A stretch of DNA of 56,019 nucleotides from positions 1 through 56,019 of the forward strand of contig JAZLHW010000026.1 of NCBI GenBank assembly GCA_045617105.1. Direction: 5' to 3'. The first letter of the stretch is position 1, and each line of letters starts with the position of its first letter. A model generated the notes under the pieces. That model was not told the DNA's origin. It searched no databases and saw only the letters and a program-made list of their open reading frames with translations. Positions 8,500 to 16,873 of this stretch are shown here, in pieces. The position numbers were made by a program, and so were the translations under genes. The DNA is from CALELM01 sp045617105. Lineage in GTDB: Bacteria; Bacillota; Negativicutes; Selenomonadales; Selenomonadaceae.

Positions 8500-9873
8500 C
8501 TATGCCCTCCCGCTCAGGCTTCTTACGATACGCTTGAAATCCCTGCCGCGCTCCTCGAAGCCATCATACATATCAAAGCTGGCACAGGCAGGAGAAAGCA
8601 ATACCACCTGTGGTGCTTTCGCAAGCTCATAAGCCTTCTCCACTGCCTTTTCCATGGAATATCCCACTTCATAGATATTCCCCTCTGAAAATCCTGCCTT
8701 GACTGCCGCCGCATGGAAACGTTCTGCCGCATCCCCAAGCAAGATCAACGCATCTGCCCGTTCTTTTGCCAATGCCATGAAATCCGTCAGATCCGTCAGC
8801 TTGTCGTCCCCGCCGGCAAGCAGAATGATATTCTTCGGGAAGGTCTCTAATGCCTTGATTGCTGAATCCGTATTCGTTGCCTTGGAATCATTGTAATACG
8901 GCACACCATTCACATCGCAAACGTATTCGATCCGATGCTCCACGCCGCGGAAGGACTTCAAAACCTCCGTCATTTTCTCAGGAACTGCCCCAGCCAAAAA
9001 TGCCGTCATCGCCGCCGCAAGAGCATTTTCCACATTGTGGCTGCCCTTGATGCCAAGCTCCTCTACGGTGCAAAGAGGGTATCTCTTGCCCTCCCAAACG
9101 ATCGTCAGCATGTTCCCTGCAAGAAATGCCCCTTCCTCCAAAACCTCCTTGCGGCTGAAATAACAGACCCTGCAATCCGCCCGCTCCTTCATGGAACGCA
9201 CACGCTCATCATCATAATTGAGGACGAGAAAATCCTCCATCGTCTCCTCAGCAAAGATACGTTCCTTCATCTGCTGATAGACCTCCATCGAGCCATGACG
9301 CACAATATGATCCGGTGTCACGTTCAAGACAGCAGAAACATGCGGGCGAAAAGCCTTCGTTGCCTCCATCTGGTAGCTGGAGATCTCTGCCGCAAGACAG
9401 CCGCCTTCACCGATCTCAAGTGCCTGCTCGCAAAGAGGGATCCCTATATTCCCCCCTACACCGACCTTGCCGAAGCCCGTTTCCAGTAAAAGACCGAGAA
9501 GGGTAACGGTCGTTGTTTTTCCATTGGTCCCAGTCACAGCACAGATCGGCGACTTGGCAAGGCGGTATGCCATTTCCACCTCACTCATCACTGGAATCTC
9601 CCGCTGAATTGCCTGCTGAATAATGGGGATACGGACAGGAACGGCAGGCGAGACCAAAACAACATCCACGCCCTCCAGCAGCTCCTCGCTCTGCGGCCCG
9701 AATACCAGCTGCACTCCGACCTTGCGAAGCTCCGTAAAATCCTGCTTTATGTCCTTTTCTGCCTTTGCATCGCTGAGAACGACCTCAGCACCCATCTTCC
9801 TTGCCAGCTTTGCCGCAGCAAATCCGCTGATGCCTGCACCAATGACTAGCATTTTCCTGCCCTGCAAATCCAT
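8500..9873 (-). CDS. murD: UDP-N-acetylmuramoylalanine--D-glutamate ligase
   Basis: Mur ligase adding D-Glu to UDP-MurNAc-L-Ala. It shows a Rossmann start (LVIGAGISGFAAAKLA), the ATP loop GTNGKTTTVTLL, YNDSKATNTDSAIKAL and the C-terminal LLSPACASFDMYDGFEERG. The start is ATG at 9873, with GGAGG 8 nt upstream; an upstream in-frame TTG at 9888 would place that ribosome-binding site inside the coding region. The protein is 457 aa, usual for the family. Confidence 0.97.
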   Translation of the reverse strand: MDLQGRKMLVIGAGISGFAAAKLARKMGAEVVLSDAKAEKDIKQDFTELRKVGVQLVFGPQSEELLEGVDVVLVSPAVPVRIPIIQQAIQREIPVMSEVEMAYRLAKSPICAVTGTNGKTTTVTLLGLLLETGFGKVGVGGNIGIPLCEQALEIGEGGCLAAEISSYQMEATKAFRPHVSAVLNVTPDHIVRHGSMEVYQQMKERIFAEETMEDFLVLNYDDERVRSMKERADCRVCYFSRKEVLEEGAFLAGNMLTIVWEGKRYPLCTVEELGIKGSHNVENALAAAMTAFLAGAVPEKMTEVLKSFRGVEHRIEYVCDVNGVPYYNDSKATNTDSAIKALETFPKNIILLAGGDDKLTDLTDFMALAKERADALILLGDAAERFHAAAVKAGFSEGNIYEVGYSMEKAVEKAYELAKAPQVVLLSPACASFDMYDGFEERGRDFKRIVRSLSGRA

Positions 9874-9904
9874 ATCATGATCCTCCAAAATAATTCCATG
9901 TTTT

Positions 9905-10855
9905 TTACAGCATTTTCAACCCAACAAGCCCCGCAAGCAATCCCACGGACCAAAATACAAGGACGACCTTCCACTCGCTCCAGCCGCCCAATTCAAAATG
10001 ATGATGAATAGGGCTCATGCGGAACACCCGCTTGCCCGTTGTCTTGAAGGACGTTACCTGAATGATGACGGAAAGCGCCTCACAGACAAAAATAAAACCG
10101 ACCACAGCCAGCAAGATCTCCGTATGCGTGAGAATTCCCATTGCTGCAAAGGCACCGCCAAGAGCCAAAGAACCCGTATCTCCCATAAAAACCTTCGCAG
10201 GATGCGCATTGAATCTCAAAAATGCCACACATGCGCCTACGACCGCATAACAAAATACAGCTAAGTCAAAATGCCCCGTCAAGAGACAGACCACACCGTA
10301 GGCACTCGCCGCAACCGCCATCGTGCCGGAGGCAAGCCCATCCAGCCCATCTGTCAAGTTCACTGCATTTGACGCGCCGACCAAAACAAAGAGAGTCAAC
10401 AGGTAGTACAAGCCCCCTATATCCACCGTCTCATTCAAGACAGGAATCCAAAGGCTCGTTTCCAGACCAAGCTCCTGTGTCCCGATATATATGGTCACAA
10501 CCGCAATGAGAAACTGCCCCAAAAGCTTTTGCTTTGCCTTGAGCCCAAGATTCCTTTTCTTTACGACCTTGATATAATCGTCCAAAAAACCAAGCAAGAA
10601 ATGCCCTAGCAGAATGAACAGGGCTAAAGCGATCTCCGCAGAAAAATGCCCCCCTGCCAAGGTGCCTATCACGATGCCGGATACGATCATAACTCCGCCC
10701 ATCGTAGGCGTTCCGCTCTTTGCCTGATGGCTTTTGGGACCCTCCTCCCGAATGCTCTGACCGAATTTCAGCCTGTGCAGCATAGGCAGCACGAAAGGTC
10801 CCATCAAAAGAACCACACCTGCCGCCGCCAGTGCCGCAATCAACGTACTGTACAT
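9905..10855 (-). CDS. mraY: Phospho-N-acetylmuramoyl-pentapeptide-transferase
   Basis: A polytopic membrane enzyme (316 aa, about ten hydrophobic segments) making lipid I from UDP-MurNAc-pentapeptide and undecaprenyl phosphate. Family motifs are LGFLDDYIKVVKKRN with the catalytic Asp pair, NAVNLTDGLDGLA, FMGDTGSLALG and HHHFELGGWSEWKVV. It lies 12 bp after murF and 31 bp before murD. Confidence 0.97.
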   Translation of the reverse strand: MYSTLIAALAAAGVVLLMGPFVLPMLHRLKFGQSIREEGPKSHQAKSGTPTMGGVMIVSGIVIGTLAGGHFSAEIALALFILLGHFLLGFLDDYIKVVKKRNLGLKAKQKLLGQFLIAVVTIYIGTQELGLETSLWIPVLNETVDIGGLYYLLTLFVLVGASNAVNLTDGLDGLASGTMAVAASAYGVVCLLTGHFDLAVFCYAVVGACVAFLRFNAHPAKVFMGDTGSLALGGAFAAMGILTHTEILLAVVGFIFVCEALSVIIQVTSFKTTGKRVFRMSPIHHHFELGGWSEWKVVLVFWSVGLLAGLVGLKML

Positions 10856-10867
10856 GAACCTATCCCC

Positions 10868-12259
10868 TTATGCGTCCTTTTCTTCCTGAGCAACATTCTC
10901 CATGATTTTTTCCATTTGCATACCGCGCGACCCCTTGAAAAGGACCGTATCACCTGCCTGCAGGATCTCCTCCAGTATCCCTCCTGCTTCCTCGTGCGAA
11001 TCACAAGGAAAAACGTCCTCGATGCCATGCTCCGAAGCACCCTTTGCTATCAGCTTTCCCATCTCACCCAAGGTGATGACCGCAGCAAATTTCTTCTCAG
11101 CCAGTTCCTCACCCACATGATAATGAGCCTGCCCGGAAACCTCCCCAAGCTCCAGCATATCGCCGAACACAGCAATCTTCCTGCCCTGTTCCATTTCAGA
11201 AAGTGTCTGAATGGCAGCTGTCATGGACATAGGGCTTGCATTGTATGCATCATTGATGAATTTATACTCGCCCCTCTGGCAAACCTCAAAGCGCATCTTC
11301 GTTGCTTCCAGCCCCAAAAGACCCGACCGGATCTCTATCGCAGTAAGGCCAAGGGAATAACCGACTGCTATAGCAGCCAATGCATTATAAACGTTGTGCC
11401 GTCCAAGCATAGGGATAACGAATTCATGCCGTTCCTTGCCATAAAGCACCATAAATTTCGTGCAGTTTCCCTCCGTGCGAATGGCTTCTCCCCTCACATC
11501 TGCTGCTTCCTTGATGCCAAAAGTCAGTACCTTTACGCCCTCTGCCGCCTTTTCTATCATACCGATGACATACGAATTATCCGCATTCAAAACAACCGTG
11601 CCGCCTGCAGGAATCGCCTCCACCAGTTCTGCCTTTGCCCTCGCTATATTTTCCAGCGAACCCAAAAGCTCCATGTGAGTCTCCCCCACATTCGTCACAA
11701 CACCGATATTGGGTGCCGCAACGGGTGCCAGTGCTTCAATCTGATGAAGCCCCCGCATACCGATCTCAACAACAGCTGCCCTGTGCTTTTCCTCCAGCCC
11801 AAGGAGCGTCAGGGGAAGCCCTATTTCGTTGTTGAAATTTGCCTGCGTCTTGAGAACATCTCCCATGGCAGAGAGTGCTGCCGCCGTGAGATCCTTGGTC
11901 GTAGTCTTTCCATTAGAACCGGTGATCGCAACCATAGGGATCTCAAATTTCTTTCTCCAGAAGCATGCTATCTGCTGATAAGCCGCCAGCGTATCTGCCA
12001 CCCGCAAAATCGTCCCATTTGCACCTTCAAGTTTTTCCTGTGGGCAGTCCATGTTCACCATGACACCTGCCGCACCCTTTTCCAGTGCCTCCTTCGCAAA
12101 GTCCTCCCCGCGAAAATGCTCGCCGTTCAGAGCGAGGAACAAAACTCCCGTCTTGATCTTTCGGGTATCTGTCACGATATCCGTGAACTCCTCTGACTGC
12201 CTTGCAGCGATCTCTGCCTGCGTTGCCTCAACAATATCCTTCAATGTAAAGCTTGGCAT
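10868..12259 (-). CDS. murF: UDP-N-acetylmuramoyl-tripeptide--D-alanyl-D-alanine ligase
   Basis: Mur ligase (463 aa) attaching D-Ala-D-Ala to the UDP-MurNAc-tripeptide. The ATP loop is ITGSNGKTTTKDL, followed by TQANFNNEIGLPLTLL, a hallmark of MurF, and NDAYNASPMSM and LFKGSRGMQME near the C-terminus. The start overlaps the end of murE by 19 bp, so translation is probably coupled. Confidence 0.96.
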   Translation of the reverse strand: MPSFTLKDIVEATQAEIAARQSEEFTDIVTDTRKIKTGVLFLALNGEHFRGEDFAKEALEKGAAGVMVNMDCPQEKLEGANGTILRVADTLAAYQQIACFWRKKFEIPMVAITGSNGKTTTKDLTAAALSAMGDVLKTQANFNNEIGLPLTLLGLEEKHRAAVVEIGMRGLHQIEALAPVAAPNIGVVTNVGETHMELLGSLENIARAKAELVEAIPAGGTVVLNADNSYVIGMIEKAAEGVKVLTFGIKEAADVRGEAIRTEGNCTKFMVLYGKERHEFVIPMLGRHNVYNALAAIAVGYSLGLTAIEIRSGLLGLEATKMRFEVCQRGEYKFINDAYNASPMSMTAAIQTLSEMEQGRKIAVFGDMLELGEVSGQAHYHVGEELAEKKFAAVITLGEMGKLIAKGASEHGIEDVFPCDSHEEAGGILEEILQAGDTVLFKGSRGMQMEKIMENVAQEEKDA

Positions 12260-13740
12260 GATTTCTTCCCTCCCATTGCTTCTCTTACCGTTTCCTTGTC
12301 ATCGAAATGAATCGTCTTATCCTTCAATATTTGGTAATTTTCATGTCCTTTTCCCAAAATCACCACGACATCATCGCTCTCGGCAAGCTCTACGGCACGG
12401 AAAATCGCCGTGCGCCGATCTGCGATACATTCATGATGCTTTTCCCCTATTTTTTCCATGACCCCTGCTTCCACGTCCTTCAGGATCGCCATAGGATCCT
12501 CGCTTCTGGGATTGTCTGACGTGGCAAGCACGATATCGGAAAGCTCTGCCGCTATGCGTCCCATGATAGGCCGCTTCGTGCGGTCACGATCCCCGCCGCA
12601 ACCAAAAACCGTAAGAATCCTTTTCTTTGCGATCTGCCGAGCCGTGCGCAGCACATTCTCCATGCCGTCAGGCGTATGGGCATAATCCACGATAACAAAG
12701 AAATCCTGTCCTGCATCGACCATCTCAAAACGTCCCGGCACACTGGCAAAAGCCTGCAAAGTCTCCGCTATCTTCTCGGGGGGGATTCCTTCCGCCAATG
12801 CCGCCCCAGCAGCAGCCATAACATTATAAACATTAAAAATGCCCGTAAGCCTGAGACTGAGCGGAAGCCTGCCAAAAGTACCGCAGAGCGCAAGCTCTGT
12901 CCCACCTGCCATCACATGAATATCCTCCGCATGAAGGGCCGCTTCCTGATGGATGCCATAGGTGATTCTCTCGCAGTCTGCATGGGCAAGCATCGTCTCC
13001 CCTGCGGTATCATCGGCATTGATGACCGCCGTTTTCCCTTTCTTCGTCCCTTCCCTGCCAAGCATGTCAAACAGCTTTGCCTTTGCCAGCTTGTAATTTT
13101 CCAAGGTTTTATGGTAATCCAAATGATCCTGCGTCAAATTCGTGAATACTGCCGTGTCAAACTCGATGCCTGCCACTCGGTTCTGGTCCAGTGCATGGGA
13201 GGAGACTTCCATAACCACATAATCCATCCCCTTGTCACGCATGACCGCTAAGATATGCTGAAGTTCCACAACATCCGGTGTCGTATTATGAATAGGAAGT
13301 GATTCCTCCTCTATCATAATCTGTATCGTCCCGATAAGCCCCACCTTGAAACCCGCATTCCTTAAAATAGCACGCAGAATATAGCTTGTCGTTGTCTTGC
13401 CATTCGTCCCCGTAATGCCGATCACCCGCATACTTCTCGCCGGATAATCATGAAAAAACGGCACGATCGTATCAAGAGCTGCAGAAAGCTCCTTTACCTT
13501 GAGAACAGCTGTCCCATCCATCGCCTCCAAGTCCCGTGTCGTCAGGATCGCAGACGCTCCTGCCTCCACTGCCTGCGGAATAAACTTGTGCCCATCCACA
13601 TGAAATCCCGGAATACAAACGAACAAGGTCCCCTTGCCGACCTTGCGGGAATCATGCTCTATCCCATAAATTTCCGTCTCCGGATCTCCTATCAGTTCAG
13701 CACCCTTTACCAGCTTTGCCAATTCACCGATGGTTTTCAT
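12241..13740 (-). CDS. murE: UDP-MurNAc-L-Ala-D-Glu:meso-diaminopimelate ligase
   Basis: Mur ligase (499 aa) adding the third residue of the stem peptide. The ATP loop is GITGTNGKTTTSYI. The substrate-selecting motif near the C-terminal domain is SDNPRSEDP; DNPR is the form specific for meso-diaminopimelate, not lysine. This fits Selenomonas-type peptidoglycan, whose D-Glu is known to carry cadaverine as the ligand for SLH proteins. About 210 bp lie between this gene and ftsL, the usual place of ftsI/spoVD. Confidence 0.96.
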   Translation of the reverse strand: MKTIGELAKLVKGAELIGDPETEIYGIEHDSRKVGKGTLFVCIPGFHVDGHKFIPQAVEAGASAILTTRDLEAMDGTAVLKVKELSAALDTIVPFFHDYPARSMRVIGITGTNGKTTTSYILRAILRNAGFKVGLIGTIQIMIEEESLPIHNTTPDVVELQHILAVMRDKGMDYVVMEVSSHALDQNRVAGIEFDTAVFTNLTQDHLDYHKTLENYKLAKAKLFDMLGREGTKKGKTAVINADDTAGETMLAHADCERITYGIHQEAALHAEDIHVMAGGTELALCGTFGRLPLSLRLTGIFNVYNVMAAAGAALAEGIPPEKIAETLQAFASVPGRFEMVDAGQDFFVIVDYAHTPDGMENVLRTARQIAKKRILTVFGCGGDRDRTKRPIMGRIAAELSDIVLATSDNPRSEDPMAILKDVEAGVMEKIGEKHHECIADRRTAIFRAVELAESDDVVVILGKGHENYQILKDKTIHFDDKETVREAMGGKKSCQALH

Positions 13741-13953
13741 ACAGTCTCTCCCCCTTGCGGATCCACTCTAATCGTTTCCCGTTCAGACTTCTTCCATTAA
13801 AGCACAATAAGAAGATGCTTTCAAGCATTTTCTTGCAAAAAAGGAGCAACGAAAAGACCGCTGCCCCTTGATAAAGCCTATTTCATTTTCCTATTGCCCA
13901 GCCAGCCTGTCCATCTTCCTATCAGCAAGGAAGCGGCAGCTCCTCAAAGCCCT
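13741..13953 (-). other. Gap between ftsL and murE where ftsI is usually found
   Basis: No coding frame of useful length is present on either strand. On the minus strand AGAAAATGCTT and AAGCATCTTCT (about 13813-13836) form a short imperfect hairpin without a T-run, so it is not a convincing terminator. Nothing resembling a penicillin-binding-protein remnant was seen. Confidence 0.5.
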
Positions 13954-14343
13954 CTATTTTTCATGGGCAAAATATACCTGCGTTGGCAAAGACATTCCGA
14001 GCTGTTCCGTTGCGATTGCCTTGATCCTTTGCGGTGATTTCAAATGAGCGATCTCTATTCTCAGCCGCTCATTTTCCTGCTCCAGCTTCTGTGCCTTTTG
14101 TTGCATATCCACCAACTCATACCCATGCGTTGCGATGATCCCGTTCCTCACAACGACCGCCATAGACATCACGACCATCATAAAAATAAAGATCTTGGCA
14201 TGTTGGCGGAGCGGACGGTTCAGTACATTTTGAACCTGCGGAGTATCCTCTGCCCGCTCTTCTTCTACCTTCTTTTGGATCCTGCTCGAAAATCTTTCTT
14301 CTTCATAACTAAACTCATGGTCTTCCTTGCGATCTGCCAGCAT
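13954..14343 (-). CDS. ftsL: Septum formation protein FtsL-like
   Basis: A 129-residue bitopic protein with an acidic cytoplasmic tail (1-47), one membrane segment (about 49-70, FIFMMVVMSMAVVV) and a heptad-rich coiled coil (about 76-108, QQKAQKLEQENERLRIEI), ending in a conserved-looking IATEQLGMSLP segment. This layout and its position after rsmH identify FtsL, which pairs with FtsB/DivIC and FtsQ at the divisome. Its start overlaps the rsmH 3' end by 29 bp. Confidence 0.85.
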   Translation of the reverse strand: MLADRKEDHEFSYEEERFSSRIQKKVEEERAEDTPQVQNVLNRPLRQHAKIFIFMMVVMSMAVVVRNGIIATHGYELVDMQQKAQKLEQENERLRIEIAHLKSPQRIKAIATEQLGMSLPTQVYFAHEK

Positions 14344-15316
14344 ACGATACCCCTCCTTCCCTATCTATATTGATTGGCAATTTTTCTGCGATTCGAAGTT
14401 TTGCGCTTTTCGACCGTGAATTACGCTCCTGTTCCTCTCTGCCTGCCTGCATTGGCTTTCCAAGCAAGCGGATCTCTGGACGATGGCCGCACACGCAGAC
14501 AGGAAGCTGCGGCGGACAAATACAGCCACGGCTCATATCCTTCAAAACCTGCTTGGCTATACGATCCTCCAAAGAATGAAAAGTTATGACAGCGAGCCTT
14601 CCCCCCGGTGCCAAGTGACGCACTGCAGAACGGAATGCCTCCTCCAAAATCCCAAGCTCATTGTTCACTTCGATCCGAACCGCCTGAAACACCCTTTTGG
14701 CAGGATGTCCCCCTGCTGCCTGCCTGACTGCCTTTGGTATTGCCTTGCAAATAATATCCACAAGCTCCCCTGTCGTTTCCACGGGCTTTTCCTGCCTGCG
14801 CTCCACGACAAATTTTGCGATCCTCTTTGACCAGCGTTCCTCTCCATACGCATGGAAAATACGAGCCAGTTCCCCTTCCTCGTAGGAATTTATAACATCA
14901 TAAGCAGAAAGCCGGCTTTCCGAATTCATACGCATATCAAGAAATGCATCCTGCATGTAGGAAAACCCACGTCCTGCCGTATCGATCTGATGGGACGACA
15001 CCCCCAAGTCAAAAAGGATCCCCTGCACCAAGGGAGCATTCTGTTTCTCCAGAATCTCCTCCAAATGGCAAAAATTATCATGCACGATATCCACACGGCA
15101 GGCAGCACCCGACAATCGTTCTGTCGCTGCCTCGATTGCTTGCGCATCTTGGTCAATGCCAATGAGCCTTCCTTCCTCAGAAAGCAGGGACGCAATACGC
15201 CCCGCATGGCCTGCCCCTCCCAATGTGCAATCCACATAGATTCCATTCGTATCTGTCACCAGTCCCCTGATGGTTTCCTCCAACAGAACACTGACATGAT
15301 GAAAATCCTTTTCCAA
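14315..15316 (-). CDS. rsmH: 16S rRNA (cytosine(1402)-N(4))-methyltransferase
   Basis: SAM-dependent RsmH (MraW), which methylates C1402 at the ribosomal P site. HHVSVLLEETI, VDCTLGGAGHAG, FDLGVSSHQID and ITFHSLEDRIAKQ are diagnostic. The open frame extends to 15463 but would then overlap mraZ. The in-frame TTG at 15316, giving MEKDFHHVSVLL, is the sensible start and yields 333 aa; AGGAAAGGG lies about 12 nt upstream, a rather long spacing. Confidence 0.95.
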   Translation of the reverse strand: MEKDFHHVSVLLEETIRGLVTDTNGIYVDCTLGGAGHAGRIASLLSEEGRLIGIDQDAQAIEAATERLSGAACRVDIVHDNFCHLEEILEKQNAPLVQGILFDLGVSSHQIDTAGRGFSYMQDAFLDMRMNSESRLSAYDVINSYEEGELARIFHAYGEERWSKRIAKFVVERRQEKPVETTGELVDIICKAIPKAVRQAAGGHPAKRVFQAVRIEVNNELGILEEAFRSAVRHLAPGGRLAVITFHSLEDRIAKQVLKDMSRGCICPPQLPVCVCGHRPEIRLLGKPMQAGREEQERNSRSKSAKLRIAEKLPINIDREGGVSYAGRSQGRP

Positions 15317-15372
15317 CCAAAAACACGACCCTTTCCTAGAGCAAACACGGAAGTCCCAAACAAGAGCAGCTG

Positions 15373-15804
15373 TCAAATGCCCAACTCCGCAAGATTCTCG
15401 GCAATTTTCGTAACCGCAGGATTGACCTCCCCTGTGTACTTCGTCCAAGCCTCCTTGTCCCAAAGCTCCACACGGTTCATCACACCTGCCAGCACCACGC
15501 TCTTGGTAAGCCCTGCATAAGTCCTGAGATTGCTCGGTACCAAAAAACGTCCCTGCTTGTCACATTCCACCATTCTTGCGCCGGCAAAGAAAAATCGGAC
15601 GAACGCCCTCGCCTCCGTCTTTGCAAGAGGCAGCTCCTTCAGCTTTTGCGAAAGAACCTCCCACTCTGACTTTGCATAGACAAACAAACAACCGTCCAAA
15701 CCCTTCGTGATAAAAAAAACGTCTCCAAGCTCCAAGCGGAAATCCGCAGGCATAATGACACGTCCCTTTGCGTCAATGCTATGCATGAACTCGCCCATTA
15801 ACAT
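15373..15804 (-). CDS. mraZ: Transcriptional regulator MraZ
   Basis: A 143-residue protein with two SpoVT/AbrB-like swapped-hairpin DNA-binding repeats. The start MLMGEFMHSIDAKGRV and GRFLVPSNLRTYAGL (about residues 77-92) are the two conserved DXXXR-type half-sites. MraZ proteins bind direct repeats in their own promoter and control the dcw operon. Matching 10-bp repeats lie just upstream (15831-15862), which supports autoregulation. Confidence 0.96.
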   Translation of the reverse strand: MLMGEFMHSIDAKGRVIMPADFRLELGDVFFITKGLDGCLFVYAKSEWEVLSQKLKELPLAKTEARAFVRFFFAGARMVECDKQGRFLVPSNLRTYAGLTKSVVLAGVMNRVELWDKEAWTKYTGEVNPAVTKIAENLAELGI

Positions 15805-15830
15805 CCTGCCGACACCACCATTCTGAACTC

Positions 15831-15862
15831 TTTACCCACTTTATGCCACTCTGTGCCACTTC
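15831..15862 (-). promoter_or_regulatory. MraZ-box array: three 10-bp direct repeats
   Basis: On the minus strand AGTGGCACAG, AGTGGCATAA and AGTGGGTAAA follow each other without gaps (three units of exactly 10 bp, with AGTGG constant). This is the tandem GTGG/TGGG pattern known for MraZ operators, one helical turn apart. The array lies between the proposed -10 (15872-15877) and the mraZ start, around +1 to +35. Confidence 0.82.
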
Positions 15863-15871
15863 CTCATACAT

Positions 15872-15899
15872 TTTATATCAAACACTCCCGTTTTTGCAA
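15872..15899 (-). promoter_or_regulatory. Promoter of the dcw cluster
   Basis: On the minus strand TTGCAA (15894-15899), a 16-bp spacer and TATAAA (15872-15877) lie just upstream of the MraZ boxes. No better promoter is seen between mraZ and the preceding terminator. Confidence 0.65.
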
Positions 15900-15974
15900 G
15901 TCCAAAGCAAAAGAATTTCGAGAGAATAATTATAAAATAACGTATAGTTATGATTGTTTTTGTAAAATCGTAAC

Positions 15975-16028
15975 AAAAAGACAGGATACTGCACGAATTC
16001 AGCTTCCTGCAATACCCTGCCTGTCTTT
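15975..16028 (-). terminator. Terminator after the polysaccharide deacetylase gene
   Basis: On the minus strand AAAGACAGG (16020-16028) pairs with CCTGTCTTT (15977-15985), followed by T residues. The 34-nt interior can form a second partial stem. It lies 5 bp past the stop codon at 16034 and insulates the dcw promoter. Confidence 0.75.
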
Positions 16029-16033
16029 CTATT

Positions 16034-16858
16034 TTAGTTCTTGACCCAACCAAAGCTTTCAAAGATCGGCGTATAGCGAATACGCTCCAAAAAGGACTTG
16101 TGCGTGTTTTCTGTATGGAAGATCGGCACACGTTCCATAGCATACACATTGCTTCCCTTGTCCACATTCCCATACTTGATGGTAAATGCGCCCTTGTAGC
16201 CTGCCTCCTTGACCATCTGCGCAATATGCAGGTTATACGTCCCTGTCGGATATGCCATAAAATGAATGGCATGTCCCAGCTCCTGCTCTATTTTTTTCTT
16301 GGACTCCACCAGCTCTGTCCGCAGCTGTTCATCGGAAAGATCCGTCATAGACTTATGATCCACCGTATGGGACTCGATGCGGATACCGTTCTTTTCCATT
16401 TCCCTTGCATTGTCCCACGTCATGTAGTTCTTTTGCTTCCCAAGGAAGCTCGACACAACAAATATCGTTGCCGTGAAATCATATTTCTTCAAGATTGGAT
16501 AAGCATTCTCGTAATTGTCCAAGTAGCCGTCATCAAAGGTGATCAGCACAGGATTTTCAGGAAGCTCCGCATTTCCCGACAGGCTGTCATACAGCTCATC
16601 AGGCGTAATCGTATGATAGCCGTGCTCCTTGAGATAACACATCTGCTCATCGAAGTCCTCCGGTGTCACGGACAAGGAGATCTCCATATCATCCACCTTG
16701 TGATAATTCAAAACCATGACCTTCGTCCCGTTCTCGCTGTCTGCCACCATGCGTGCCTTCAGGCTCTGCGGAGCGGAAAACAGGAACGGGACCAGCAAAA
16801 GCAAGGTCACAAGCACAACATGCTTTGCAGAAAATCTTCTTTTGCCCCATATTCTCAC
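16034..16858 (-). CDS. Membrane-anchored polysaccharide deacetylase (NodB domain)
   Basis: A carbohydrate esterase 4 enzyme of 274 aa: an N-terminal signal anchor (about residues 13-30), then a NodB domain with ITFDDGYLDNYENAY (catalytic Asp and metal Asp), the metal-binding SHTVDHKSM (two His) and AYPTGTYN. Such enzymes de-N-acetylate peptidoglycan or other envelope glycans outside the cytoplasmic membrane; the substrate is not determined here. The start is GTG at 16858 with GGGGAG upstream. It follows the Lgt-like gene by 15 bp. Confidence 0.9.
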   Translation of the reverse strand: MRIWGKRRFSAKHVVLVTLLLLVPFLFSAPQSLKARMVADSENGTKVMVLNYHKVDDMEISLSVTPEDFDEQMCYLKEHGYHTITPDELYDSLSGNAELPENPVLITFDDGYLDNYENAYPILKKYDFTATIFVVSSFLGKQKNYMTWDNAREMEKNGIRIESHTVDHKSMTDLSDEQLRTELVESKKKIEQELGHAIHFMAYPTGTYNLHIAQMVKEAGYKGAFTIKYGNVDKGSNVYAMERVPIFHTENTHKSFLERIRYTPIFESFGWVKN

Positions 16859-16873
16859 ATCCTCACGCTCCCC

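Noticed and set aside
10646..12196. A 516-codon plus-strand frame opposite mraY and murF
   Set aside because: It is antisense to two certain genes and has Cys/His/Arg-rich composition typical of shadow frames. The same holds for long frames at 1811-2899, 16100-17377, 24073-25512 and 43832-45202.
14326..14345. ftsL/rsmH overlap of 29 bp as a frameshift
   Set aside because: Both proteins have complete, typical ends; such overlaps are common in dcw clusters.
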